This document shows positions 36,184 through 43,669 of a stretch of DNA of 64,000 nt, in pieces. A program made the translations under genes and the position numbers. Position 1 is the stretch's first letter; each line of letters starts with the position of its first letter. Under the pieces are notes generated by a model that saw only the letters and a program-made list of their open reading frames with translations, was not told where the DNA came from and made no database searches. The DNA is from Romboutsia faecis (GTDB lineage: Bacteria > Bacillota > Clostridia > Peptostreptococcales > Peptostreptococcaceae), in the NCBI RefSeq assembly GCF_014323405.1, contig NZ_JACRWE010000008.1, positions 59,801 to 123,800 of the forward strand, written 5' to 3'.

Positions 36184-37221
36184 CTAAGCAACTTCGTTAG
36201 CTTCAGTTCCACGAACTACATCAGCAGTAGTTATTTTGTAGTTTTTGAATATAGCATGTCCTATAAATCCAGCTAATATACTTACTAAGGCACATCCTAC
36301 AGCAGTTATTATAACTTTTATTGCTGGGTTGTAAGCGAACATTACTGCAAGACCAGCTATTGGAGTAGCAGTTCCTGGAGAGTTGTTAGTAAGACCCATT
36401 AAAGCTATTATAACACCAGACATAGCTCCACCTATGAAGTTAGTAACGTATACTGGTACAGGGTTAGCAGATATTAAGTCAGCTTGAGTTAATGGCTCTA
36501 TAGCAACAGCTATATTATCTTTCTTAGAACCAAACTTCATTTTTGAGAAGAATACGAAGTTCATGAAAGAAGAACCGAATACTGATAATGCACCTATTGC
36601 CATTGGAGCACCAGTTAAACCTATCATAGCAGTTAATGCCATTGAACTAAGTGGAGCAGTAGCAACAACTGTTATAAGTCCACCAAGTATTATACCCATT
36701 AATATTGGAGAAGCAGAAGAAGCTTCAGTTAAAACTGATCCTACAGTTCCTAGTACACCGTTTACTATTGGGCTAGTAACATCCCCTATTAAGTAAGCTA
36801 ATGGAGTAGCTAACACTATTATTACTATTAAATCAAGACCAGCTGGTACTTTCTTTTCTAAGAATTTTATTACGAAAGATATTAAATATCCAGCTATGAA
36901 ACCTGGTAATATCTTAAAGTTCATACAAGCTAAACCTACCATTACAGCATAAACTGGAGAAACTCCTAATGCTAATGGTACTAATGTAGCAGCGGCAACT
37001 CCACCTAACGAACCGTTTGCAGCTCCAACATTTTCTAAGAATTTGATTCCTAAAACTTCACCAAAGAATGAAAAATGGAAAGCTTCAACTAAGAAACTAG
37101 CACATGCAGCGTTTGCAAGTCCACCCATTGCCTTCATACCTTGTGGCGCTTTGTAGCTAAATAATGTAAATAATGCTAATACTACTAATAATAAAGCAGT
37201 ACCTGTTAATATTTGTATCAT
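36184..37221 (-). CDS. PTS EIIC_2-family membrane protein
   Basis: 345 residues from the ATG at 37221 (AGGAGGT 7 nt upstream; an upstream in-frame start at 37284 would include the site). About nine Gly/Ala-rich hydrophobic segments. The segments GGLANAACASFLVEAFHFSFF (quoted as NAACASFLVEAFHFSFF), ENVGAANGSLGGVAAATLVPLALG (as NVGAANGSLGGVAA) and AIGALSVFGSSFMNFVFF match the PTS_EIIC_2 (PF13303) family of putative sugar-PTS IIC components. No EIIA/EIIB genes are adjacent, so phosphotransfer coupling is doubtful. Monocistronic next to the prophage end. Confidence 0.8.
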   Translation of the reverse strand: MIQILTGTALLLVVLALFTLFSYKAPQGMKAMGGLANAACASFLVEAFHFSFFGEVLGIKFLENVGAANGSLGGVAAATLVPLALGVSPVYAVMVGLACMNFKILPGFIAGYLISFVIKFLEKKVPAGLDLIVIIVLATPLAYLIGDVTSPIVNGVLGTVGSVLTEASSASPILMGIILGGLITVVATAPLSSMALTAMIGLTGAPMAIGALSVFGSSFMNFVFFSKMKFGSKKDNIAVAIEPLTQADLISANPVPVYVTNFIGGAMSGVIIALMGLTNNSPGTATPIAGLAVMFAYNPAIKVIITAVGCALVSILAGFIGHAIFKNYKITTADVVRGTEANEVA

Positions 37222-37629
37222 AACTTTACCTCCTGATAATTTGTTTTTTATAAGTCCTAATGATACTGTTTTCCTTCGACTCATTAAGAGTGAATGAATT
37301 AATTAGATTAATTATGATTATAAAACAAACAATTGGAATTGTAAATATATTTTTTTAAAAAAGTTGAAAAAATAACAATATTATCGAAAAGTGTCGAAAT
37401 TATGAAATGAATGAAATAAATTCTAAATAATTTAATATTTATATTTTAACTTATATTTTGCTAAATCTAAATTAAGTATAATGAAATTATTGAAATAAGA
37501 ATAAAATTTATTTAAATGTTAATTGTACTAGTATTATCATATTATAAGGCTAGAGAAACCCTAAGATAATTTCCTGATAAAAAATAATTTAACAGTGTTT
37601 ACATTTTAAAAATATATAGTTAAAATAAA
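37222..37629. other. Gene-free region between the EIIC_2 gene and the prophage
   Basis: About 400 AT-rich bases forming the leader/promoter of the EIIC_2 gene on the minus strand. I see no tRNA, riboswitch or ORF with a ribosome binding site. The left attachment site may lie to its right. Confidence 0.3.
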
Positions 37630-37660
37630 AAAGACTAAGAATAAGATTCTTAGTCTTTAA
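37630..37660. terminator. Bidirectional terminator at the host/prophage boundary
   Basis: A 12-bp perfect stem (37630-37641 with 37647-37658) with 5-nt loop TAAGA, A-rich left and T-rich right flanks. It insulates the EIIC_2 leader from the prophage. Confidence 0.85.
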
Positions 37661-37864
37661 TGTTTTGAGATGTTGTAGATAAATTGTTAAAGTCAACATC
37701 AAACTGACATTTTAATAATATAATCTAATTAAGATTGAAAACACTAGGTATTTAAAAATCCTAGGACTTGTTCGAGAAGTGATATTTTACATTTTTTGGT
37801 AAAATATAATTACTATAACTGCTGGAAATGCCAGATTTAATTAGTATATTTATTATAAAAATAC

Positions 37865-37884
37865 ACTGACATCAAACTGACAAT
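37865..37884. repeat. Integrase-end direct repeat, unit 1
   Basis: A 20-bp unit identical to 37893-37912, 8 bp away. A partial match (15 bp) lies at 37696-37710 and an inverted match at 37937-37949. Candidate arm-type binding sites for the integrase or excisionase. Confidence 0.75.
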
Positions 37885-37892
37885 TTATAAAA

Positions 37893-37912
37893 ACTGACAT
37901 CAAACTGACAAT
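37893..37912. repeat. Integrase-end direct repeat, unit 2
   Basis: Perfect copy of unit 1. Its 3' part also forms one arm of the integrase terminator hairpin (37899-37918 with 37930-37949), so one sequence may serve both DNA binding and termination. Confidence 0.75.
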
Positions 37913-37949
37913 GCTGCAACTTAAAAAAGTGCAGCATTGTCAGTTTGAT
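37899..37949 (-). terminator. Hairpin at the integrase 3' end
   Basis: A perfect 20-bp inverted repeat (37899-37918 with 37930-37949) around an 11-nt A-rich loop. The integrase stop codon (37940-37942) lies inside the right arm. On the minus strand it is followed by AGTTTTT. Confidence 0.7.
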
Positions 37950-39076
37950 TTTTTATATAAAAGTATTTTTTCTATATTTTCTGATGCGGTTAAATCCATT
38001 TCTTTTAAAACATGACTATATATGTTCATGGTAATTTTAATATCTGTATGACCCAGTCTTTCAGATACAGTTTTCATATCTGTATTTGCTAATATAAGCA
38101 TGGATGCATGAGCATGTCGCAATGAATGAATCTTAATGTATCTCATATTTATTTTCTTTAAAAAAGTTTTATAAGCAACTGTAAAAGAACTATTATTCCA
38201 ATATCTGTATTTACTATTCAAGCAAACTACATTGTGATCATTTTTTAATAAATTTTGCATCTTAAGTTTATTTTGTTTAATTTTCTCTTTCTTAAGTAGT
38301 TTCATTAAAGCTATTGGAACTGTTATATCTCTAGTACTTCCATCTGTTTTAGTTTTCCTTAAGAAATATTCTCCATCTACATATATTAAATTATTACGTA
38401 TTCTTAATATGTTATGTTCAAAATCTACATCTTCCCAAAGTAGTCCTGCCATCTCTCCGAATCTTAAGCCACCTAATAAGAATAAATGCATAGGTATTTC
38501 TAAAATAGGAAAGTTAGAGCACTCTGAAAGTATTTTTTGTGCTTCTTCTACAGTATAAATATCTATGTTAGATATATCTGATCTCTTAGGCAAAATTATA
38601 AAGTCTGGAATATTCTCTTTTATTTCCCTAAGCCTATAACACTCATGTAAGACTGCATCTGTTTTATTTAATATTTCTTTTATAGTGCTTGTCTTTAGAT
38701 TTGTTGTATATAAATGATTTATAAAATCTTGATAATTTTTAACGCTCAAATCTACTAACTTTTTATCTCTAAAAAAAGAATTTACGTAATTTCTTATAAC
38801 TGCATTTGCGCGTTTTAATGTAGTAGGAGAAAAATCCTTAGCGGTATTATTATAATATTCATAACATCTATCTACGAATGTTTTGGACGTTGGAACTTGG
38901 AACTTATTATTATTAATAGAACTTTTTATTTCTATAAGAAGTTTTTCTGCATCTTTTTTCTTTTTAAAAGATCCTTGGCTTCTTTGTTTGCTTTTCCCAG
39001 TTTCTTCATCTAAATATTCTAGTACTACATTATAGTTTTCATTTCTTTTTCTGATAAAAACACTGTTGATGTTCAA
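37940..39076 (-). CDS. int: Prophage tyrosine integrase
   Basis: 378 residues. The N-terminal ~60 residues form an AP2-like arm-binding domain (YNVVLEYLDEETGKSKQ), then the SAM-like core-binding domain (~70-160), then the catalytic domain with Arg in GGLRFGEMAGLLWEDVD, Lys in RKTKTDGSTRDI, HSLRHAHASM (His-x-x-Arg), LGHTDIKITMNIYSHV (His and nucleophilic Tyr). It catalyses site-specific insertion and excision of the phage. It lies at the left end, transcribed leftward, with the repeats as likely substrate sites just downstream. Confidence 0.96.
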   Translation of the reverse strand: MNINSVFIRKRNENYNVVLEYLDEETGKSKQRSQGSFKKKKDAEKLLIEIKSSINNNKFQVPTSKTFVDRCYEYYNNTAKDFSPTTLKRANAVIRNYVNSFFRDKKLVDLSVKNYQDFINHLYTTNLKTSTIKEILNKTDAVLHECYRLREIKENIPDFIILPKRSDISNIDIYTVEEAQKILSECSNFPILEIPMHLFLLGGLRFGEMAGLLWEDVDFEHNILRIRNNLIYVDGEYFLRKTKTDGSTRDITVPIALMKLLKKEKIKQNKLKMQNLLKNDHNVVCLNSKYRYWNNSSFTVAYKTFLKKINMRYIKIHSLRHAHASMLILANTDMKTVSERLGHTDIKITMNIYSHVLKEMDLTASENIEKILLYKKSN

Positions 39077-39089
39077 TCAGACCACCTCC

Positions 39090-39599
39090 TTATAAGTAAA
39101 TATCTTCATAAAAATATATATTTGGAAGATTAGTAAGTACTAATTGTTTAGTATCAGATATTCTTAGAGTTGGTTTTTGCAATGCTAAATATTCAAGCCT
39201 TTTTAATAAAATTTCAACATCAACATCTAAGTATTCCGCAAGATTATGAATACAATTAATATTTTTATTCAAAGCATTAATTAACTCTTCTTCTCTCACT
39301 AAAAACTCACAAGCCCATTTATCAGCTTTATTTTCATATTTATTGTTAAGCACTTTTTCAATATAGTTAGTTTCAGCTATAGAGTTACCAAAGCTTGTGA
39401 AATAATGTCCTAATTCATGTGCTAACACATTAGTGTGAAGTCTTTTATATTCCCTTATAGAATGATCTAAAAATATCATATGTGGCATATTTTCTTTACT
39501 GACATTTAATCCTAATAAACCAATTTCTTTTAAATTAAAAAAATGAATATTGATATTTTCATTATGAGCAAGCTCATACAGGCGTTCGAGTTTTGTCAT
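39090..39599 (-). CDS. ImmA/IrrE-family metallopeptidase
   Basis: 169 residues from ATG 39599 (GGGGG 7 nt upstream; the TTG two codons earlier is too close). The zinc motif LAHELGHYF (HExxH) and the downstream KADKWACEFLV helix with third-ligand Glu/Asp are those of IrrE/ImmA. In ICEBs1 ImmA cleaves the immunity repressor upon induction, and the gene lies in the same leftward unit as a CI-like repressor here. It probably triggers induction by repressor cleavage. Confidence 0.92.
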   Translation of the reverse strand: MTKLERLYELAHNENINIHFFNLKEIGLLGLNVSKENMPHMIFLDHSIREYKRLHTNVLAHELGHYFTSFGNSIAETNYIEKVLNNKYENKADKWACEFLVREEELINALNKNINCIHNLAEYLDVDVEILLKRLEYLALQKPTLRISDTKQLVLTNLPNIYFYEDIYL

Positions 39600-39682
39600 T
39601 ATCAATCCCCCTTTATAAAACGAACTTATGTTCGTATAGAGAGTTTAAATAAAGAGCAGTATAACTGCTCATATACTTTTAT

Positions 39683-40000
39683 TTATAGTAAAGTGTTTAT
39701 ATGATCATAAATTTCCTTTAGTTCATTTTCTTTACCGACAATACAGTTTGGATATTGTTTTATGTCTGGAATGCTCGAAATTTTAAAATCATTAGGCGTA
39801 GGAAGTCCTGATGCACAAATTAATAAATAATCTGCATATTGTATTACACCTGTAACAGCTGAAAGTTTAATAGTCATTTCTCCCATAGTTCTTCCAGCGA
39901 ACAATCCCTTTAATGCACTTTTTCCATCTGTTCTTAGTATATTAATTTTTGTATCATCAATATTAACAATAGTTCCTGATTTTAAATTAAAACTTTTCAT
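39683..40000 (-). CDS. Small prophage protein, possibly PH-like
   Basis: 105 residues, not confidently recognised. It is beta-rich with short strands (GTIVNIDDTKINILRTDG, LKGLFAGRTMGEMTIKLSAVTG, given in parts here: GRTMGEMTIKLSAVTG) followed by an amphipathic C-terminal helix (KENELKEIYDHINTLL). The layout (strand with conserved Gly-Arg, then 'I-x-L-x-x-V-x-x-V', then helix) recalls bacterial PH/DUF4429-type domains. It lies between the repressor and ImmA genes, a common site for immunity modulators or exclusion genes. The stop is 2 bp from the repressor-gene end. Confidence 0.5.
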   Translation of the reverse strand: MKSFNLKSGTIVNIDDTKINILRTDGKSALKGLFAGRTMGEMTIKLSAVTGVIQYADYLLICASGLPTPNDFKISSIPDIKQYPNCIVGKENELKEIYDHINTLL

Positions 40001-40002
40001 AA

Positions 40003-40362
40003 TTACTCCCCTTTATTTTTATACATCATTTCAACCATTTTTATATATTCATTTATTTTATCAATAGCCTCATCTGGCAAATCTTCATCTATATTTATTT
40101 TTTTAGCATTTATTGTTGTAATACCTTCATCAAGTTTAGGTTTTTCTATCTGCAAGTTTCTTTCATCTGTTCTTCCAAGGAGGTAATCGACAGTAACTTC
40201 AAAATAATCTGCCATTTTAGATAAAGTAGCACTATCTGGATTTCTATTACCATTTTCCCAATTTGAAACCGTCTGTTTTGTAACGTTAAAAATTTTAGCA
40301 AATTCGACTTGATTCAAACCTAAGCTAGTTCTTTCTTTTCTAAGTATTTCATGAAATTTCAT
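40003..40362 (-). CDS. CI-like XRE-family repressor
   Basis: 119 residues from ATG 40362 (GAGGAGG 7 nt upstream; the earlier in-frame ATG would cover the site). The N-terminal HTH_3 domain (LRKERTSLGLNQVEFAKIF, VTKQTVSNWENGNRNPD, YFEVTVDYLLGR) is followed by a short C-terminal helix, with no S24 protease domain. Repression would thus be relieved by ImmA-type cleavage or the antirepressor rather than by RecA. Divergent from the Cro-like gene across a 184-bp operator region. Confidence 0.93.
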   Translation of the reverse strand: MKFHEILRKERTSLGLNQVEFAKIFNVTKQTVSNWENGNRNPDSATLSKMADYFEVTVDYLLGRTDERNLQIEKPKLDEGITTINAKKINIDEDLPDEAIDKINEYIKMVEMMYKNKGE

Positions 40363-40472
40363 ACAAACACCTCCTCTGAGTAATTTCACAATTTATTATA
40401 AACTATTTGTTGATTTTTTGGTAAAAAGTATAACAAAGTGAATATTTTTTAAAGAAAAATGTAAAAATAGTG

Positions 40473-40501
40473 TTGACAGTAAACTTATCGTTGTCTATAA
40501 T
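40473..40501 (+). promoter_or_regulatory. Early rightward prophage promoter (perfect consensus)
   Basis: TTGACA (40473-40478), 17-bp spacer, TATAAT (40496-40501): a perfect sigma-A promoter. It drives the cro-like gene at 40547 and the early operon. Confidence 0.92.
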
Positions 40502-40519
40502 TGTAATTGTTAAGACAAC
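40490..40519. promoter_or_regulatory. Repressor operator candidate overlapping the early promoter
   Basis: GTTGTCT (40490-40496) and AGACAAC (40513-40519) form a 7-bp inverted repeat around the -10 box. A related GACAAC/GTTGAC pair continues to 40532. The placement fits repression by the CI-like or Cro-like protein. Confidence 0.65.
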
Positions 40520-40546
40520 AAAATGTTGACGAAAGGAGTGAGTTAA

Positions 40547-40783
40547 ATGCCGAATCGTAAACTTAAAGCAGAAAGAGAGTTGAAAGCTGTAAATCAATCA
40601 GATGTAGCTAAATTCTTAGGTATAAGCTCAAATACATACTGGAATAAAGAAAATGGCAAAACTGAATTTACAGTATCTGAAGCTAAAAAGCTAGCTGAAT
40701 ATTTTGGTGTATCTGTAGTAGATCTTTTTTTTAAAGATATAGACAACAAAAAGTTTACTGAAGGAAATATACAAAGTATATAA
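40547..40783 (+). CDS. Cro-like XRE-family regulator
   Basis: 78 residues made of a single helix-turn-helix domain (LKAVNQSDVAKFLGISSNTYW, here LKAVNQSDVAKFLG, then KLAEYFGVSVVDLFF). First gene of the rightward early operon, with GAAAGGAGTGAG before the ATG, so it is the likely counterpart of the divergent repressor in the lysis-lysogeny switch. Confidence 0.9.
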   Translation: MPNRKLKAERELKAVNQSDVAKFLGISSNTYWNKENGKTEFTVSEAKKLAEYFGVSVVDLFFKDIDNKKFTEGNIQSI

Positions 40784-40850
40784 TTAATATATTTTTTATG
40801 AAAATTGAAGTAAGTATGTATAAATAAACAGATTAAACAGGAGGAATATA

Positions 40851-41633
40851 ATGTCAAATTTAGTAGTAGCAACAAATGAAAATATAATACCGATAAAAAT
40901 CGAGGTAAATGAAAGCCAAGAACCAATTTTAAGTGGAAGAGAATTACATGAGTTTTTAGAAATCAAAACGCCATATAAAAAATGGTTTGACAGAATGAAA
41001 GAATATGGATTCGAAGAAAATATCGACTTTTGTACAGTTGGACAAAAAAGTCCAATAGCTAATGGAGGATATCAGGAAGTTATAAATCATGCTATCAAAC
41101 TAGACATGGCAAAAGAAATAGCAATGATACAAAGAAGTGAAAAGGGAAAACAAGCAAGAAAGTATTTCTTACAAATAGAAAAAGATTGGAATAGTCCTGA
41201 AAAGGTAATGGCAAGAGCATTGATATTAGCAAATAAAAAAATAGATAATTTAAATTTAGTTAATGAAAAGTTGCAAATAGAAAATAAGGAATTAAAACCA
41301 AAAGCAATATTTGCAGATTCAGTAAGTGCTAGTCATACATCAATATTAGTAGGAGAGTTAGCAAAGATACTAAAGCAAAATGGAATAGATACAGGACAAA
41401 AGAGATTCTTTGAATGGTTAAGAAATAATGGATACTTAATTAAAAGAAAAGGTGCAGATTGCAATATGCCAACTCAAAAGTCTATGGAGCAAGGTTTATT
41501 TGAAATAAAAGAAACTACAATAAATCATTCAGATGGTCATATAAGCATAAGTAAAACACCTAAGGTAACAGGAAAAGGGCAAGTATATTTTATAAATAAA
41601 TTAAAGCCAATGTTAGCTATATCAGAGGCATAG
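40851..41633 (+). CDS. Phage antirepressor (AntA + KilAC domains)
   Basis: 260 residues. The N-terminal AntA/AntB domain (ILSGRELHEFLEIKTPYKKW, FDRMKEYGF, NHAIKLDMAKEIAMIQRSEKG, here IKLDMAKEIAMIQRSEKG) is followed by a coiled linker and the C-terminal KilAC/ANT domain (LVGELAKILKQNGIDTGQKR, FEWLRNNGYL, TPKVTGKGQVYF). Such proteins bind and disable repressors or remodel early transcription. It follows the Cro-like gene with AGGAGGAA before the ATG. Confidence 0.92.
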   Translation: MSNLVVATNENIIPIKIEVNESQEPILSGRELHEFLEIKTPYKKWFDRMKEYGFEENIDFCTVGQKSPIANGGYQEVINHAIKLDMAKEIAMIQRSEKGKQARKYFLQIEKDWNSPEKVMARALILANKKIDNLNLVNEKLQIENKELKPKAIFADSVSASHTSILVGELAKILKQNGIDTGQKRFFEWLRNNGYLIKRKGADCNMPTQKSMEQGLFEIKETTINHSDGHISISKTPKVTGKGQVYFINKLKPMLAISEA

Positions 41634-41642
41634 GAGGGAATT

Positions 41643-41951
41643 ATGGCAACTGAAGTACAAAAATTAATAGTTAAGAATATAGATATAGATTCACTTTTAA
41701 TAGCTATATCAGAACGAGAAGATATAGTAGAGGTTATGCAAATGTTTAGGGATAACAATGATTATGCTCCTAGAGAGTATCTAACAATAAAAGAATTTTC
41801 AAATTACATAAAAGCATCAGAAAGTTATGTTAGAGGTCTAGCTAAGTATGCTGAAAAAAATAAGTTATTTTCAGTAATTAAAGTTGGAAGAGAGTATAGG
41901 ATAGATAGACTTAGTTACGAAAAATGGGTAGCGAATGGTGGCGTTTTTTAA
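41643..41951 (+). CDS. Excisionase-like HTH protein
   Basis: 102 residues. The C-terminal ~55 residues match MerR/excisionase-type winged HTH: YLTIKEFSNYIKASESYVR, IKVGREYRIDRLSYEKWV, with an N-terminal helical extension. It could be the excisionase that steers the integrase, or an early regulator. Separated from int by the early operon, unlike many compact phages. Confidence 0.7.
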   Translation: MATEVQKLIVKNIDIDSLLIAISEREDIVEVMQMFRDNNDYAPREYLTIKEFSNYIKASESYVRGLAKYAEKNKLFSVIKVGREYRIDRLSYEKWVANGGVF

Positions 41952-41964
41952 GGAGGTGATGCAA

Positions 41965-42072
41965 TTGAACATACTTATACTTCAATCTTTTGTAAAAGAT
42001 TTTTCGCATAGAAAAGATGAATTAAATTTCAGGTTTGATTTATTAAAAGCATATAGAAAGATGGTGAGTTAA
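41965..42072 (+). CDS. Small hypothetical phage protein (35 aa)
   Basis: TTG start with a very strong AAGGAGGTGAT site 4-5 nt upstream (41950-41960). The frame runs 35 codons and ends so that its TAA abuts the next ATG. The protein is basic with no recognisable domain. Translation is likely from the ribosome site; function unknown. Confidence 0.6.
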   Translation: MNILILQSFVKDFSHRKDELNFRFDLLKAYRKMVS

Positions 42073-42342
42073 ATGTCTAAAGGGTTAGAAAGTATAAAGA
42101 AAGTTGTTGAACATAATATCAAATATTCTACTGAGCAAATAGAAAAGTATATGAGCAAAGATAATCCAAGTATATGGATAAGTTCAATATCATACTTTGA
42201 AGGTATTAAAAGTACTAATGAAAATATTCTAAATTTAATTAATCATGAACTTAAGTTAGAAGAATATGAGCAAATGGAATATGAAGCTGAAATGCATAGT
42301 TTCGTGAGAGATGATGGTTTACCTATTGAAGTGCAGATATAA
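42073..42342 (+). CDS. Hypothetical early phage protein (89 aa)
   Basis: Not recognised. An all-helical, acidic 89-residue protein without cysteine pairs or membrane segments. ATGGTGAG-type site overlapping the previous stop. A small GGGCTA/TAGCCC hairpin (42348-42365) follows without a T run, then ~60 bp of AT-rich spacer. Confidence 0.6.
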   Translation: MSKGLESIKKVVEHNIKYSTEQIEKYMSKDNPSIWISSISYFEGIKSTNENILNLINHELKLEEYEQMEYEAEMHSFVRDDGLPIEVQI

Positions 42343-42434
42343 GAAAAGGGCTACTGCAATAGCCCAAATCAAAATTTACAAATAGACAATTAAATTATAT
42401 CACAAATAACTCTAAAAAGAAACTGGTGATAAAT

Positions 42435-42701
42435 GTGAGTATTGAAAATGAACTTTTAAAAGCAAAATGGTTAAGTAGATATACAGGACCAGACTATGAA
42501 AGTAATTGGGGTTTTAAGTCTGCTATTCAATTTTGTTTAGATAAAAGAGAAGAAGGATGGTCGTTACAAGAGTTTATAGACAATAAAGAACGACTAGATG
42601 AACAGTATAAAGACGTTGAAGGACCATATAAGGATGGATATATGTATGGCCTTAAACTAAACATAGAAGAACTTAATAAGGAGAGTGTAACTAATGAATA
42701 A
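42435..42701 (+). CDS. Hypothetical early phage protein (88 aa)
   Basis: Not recognised. A GTG start at 42435 is preferred because GGTGAT (42425-42430) is then correctly placed; an upstream GTG at 42426 lies within that site. Acidic, Tyr/Trp-rich (WLSRYTGPDYESNWGFKS), soluble. It overlaps the bet gene by 8 bp, suggesting coupled expression with recombination functions. Confidence 0.6.
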   Translation: MSIENELLKAKWLSRYTGPDYESNWGFKSAIQFCLDKREEGWSLQEFIDNKERLDEQYKDVEGPYKDGYMYGLKLNIEELNKESVTNE

Positions 42702-43569
42702 TATACAAGTAGCAAATAAAAGCGCATTGGCATTAGCAGAGTTCCAAACTGAAACAGGGCAAATTTTATCGGCTGAAACAGTAAAAAATTACTTAGTTAA
42801 TGGAAATGGAAATGTAACAGATCAAGAGGTATTAATGTTTATAGAATTATGTAAAGCTCAACATCTTAATCCATTTATAAGAGAAGCTTATCTTATAAAG
42901 TTTGGAAGTTCTCCTGCAAATATAGTAGTTGGTAAAGATGTATTTGTTAAAAGAGCACATAGAAACCCTGATTATGAAGGTATGAGAGCTGGAATAGTTG
43001 TAGCAACAAAAGATGGAGAAATAAAAGAAAGAGAAGGTAGTTTAAAAACTCCAGGAGAGGAGTTAATCGGTGGTTGGTGCGAAGTATATGTTAAGAATAA
43101 AAAACATCCTATAAAGTCACTGGTTAGCTTAGAAGAGTATAGTAAATCGCAAGCAACATGGAAACAAATGCCTATGGTTATGATTAGAAAATGTGCAATA
43201 GTTACAGCATTAAGAGAAGCATTCCCAGAAGATTTAGCAGGGATGTATGATAGTGCAGAAATTAAAAATGCACCTGATAAACTTCTAGAAAAAGAAGTAA
43301 AAGTTGGGTACGCTACAACTGGTCAAAAACAAGGAATTATGAAACTTGCAAGTATGAAAGGTCTATATGATTATGAAAATCCTAAGGATATAAGCAAGAT
43401 GCAAGAATTTTGTGAGAGTAATGGATATTGTTTAAAAGAACTTAAATTTGATGAAGTAGATATAATACTAGACTTACTTTCTAAATATGAACCTAAAGAA
43501 GAAGTGGTAATAGATACAGAGTTTAAAGAAGTAGTCGAAGATGATGGACAAGTAACTTTAGAGGTTTAA
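42694..43569 (+). CDS. bet: Bet/RecT-family single-strand annealing protein
   Basis: 291 residues matching the lambda-Bet type of RecT-family annealases: LCKAQHLNPFIREAYLIKFG near residues 50-68, IVVGKDVFVKRAHRNPDYEG, VYVKNKKHPIKSLV and MIRKCAIVTALREAFPEDLAGMYD, given in part as KCAIVTALREAFPED. It anneals single strands during recombination-dependent replication. The C-terminal part (after ~195) is an acidic helical tail. No exonuclease partner gene is visible; SSB and RusA lie 3.5 kb downstream. Confidence 0.93.
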   Translation: MNNIQVANKSALALAEFQTETGQILSAETVKNYLVNGNGNVTDQEVLMFIELCKAQHLNPFIREAYLIKFGSSPANIVVGKDVFVKRAHRNPDYEGMRAGIVVATKDGEIKEREGSLKTPGEELIGGWCEVYVKNKKHPIKSLVSLEEYSKSQATWKQMPMVMIRKCAIVTALREAFPEDLAGMYDSAEIKNAPDKLLEKEVKVGYATTGQKQGIMKLASMKGLYDYENPKDISKMQEFCESNGYCLKELKFDEVDIILDLLSKYEPKEEVVIDTEFKEVVEDDGQVTLEV

Positions 43570-43570
43570 A

Positions 43571-43657
43571 ATGCAAGTAATATATATGACAATATTAGCT
43601 GACATTCTAGTAATTCTAGGATGTTGGCTAGGTATAAAATTTTTAATCAAAAGATAG
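43571..43657 (+). CDS. Putative single-helix membrane peptide (28 aa)
   Basis: A 28-codon frame starting 1 bp after bet, with GAGG 6-9 nt upstream. It encodes one hydrophobic helix (MTILADILVILGCWLGIKF) with a basic tail (LIKR). It may be a genuine small phage membrane protein or just a chance frame in the gap before the DnaD-like gene. Confidence 0.4.
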   Translation: MQVIYMTILADILVILGCWLGIKFLIKR

Positions 43658-43669
43658 TAGGTGATAAAC

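Noticed and set aside
37765..37790. GTTCGAG with short flanking complement resembling a tRNA T-arm near the integration end
   Set aside because: The flanks do not form a 5-bp T stem with proper tRNA context, and no acceptor or anticodon arms are found on either strand.
40403..40926. Long minus-strand frames across the immunity region
   Set aside because: They overlap the Cro-like and antirepressor genes, lack ribosome binding sites and have hydrophobic, compositionally odd products; they are shadows.
42348..42365. GGGCTA/TAGCCC hairpin after the 89-residue phage gene as a terminator
   Set aside because: The stem is only 6 bp and no T tract follows, so it would not terminate efficiently.
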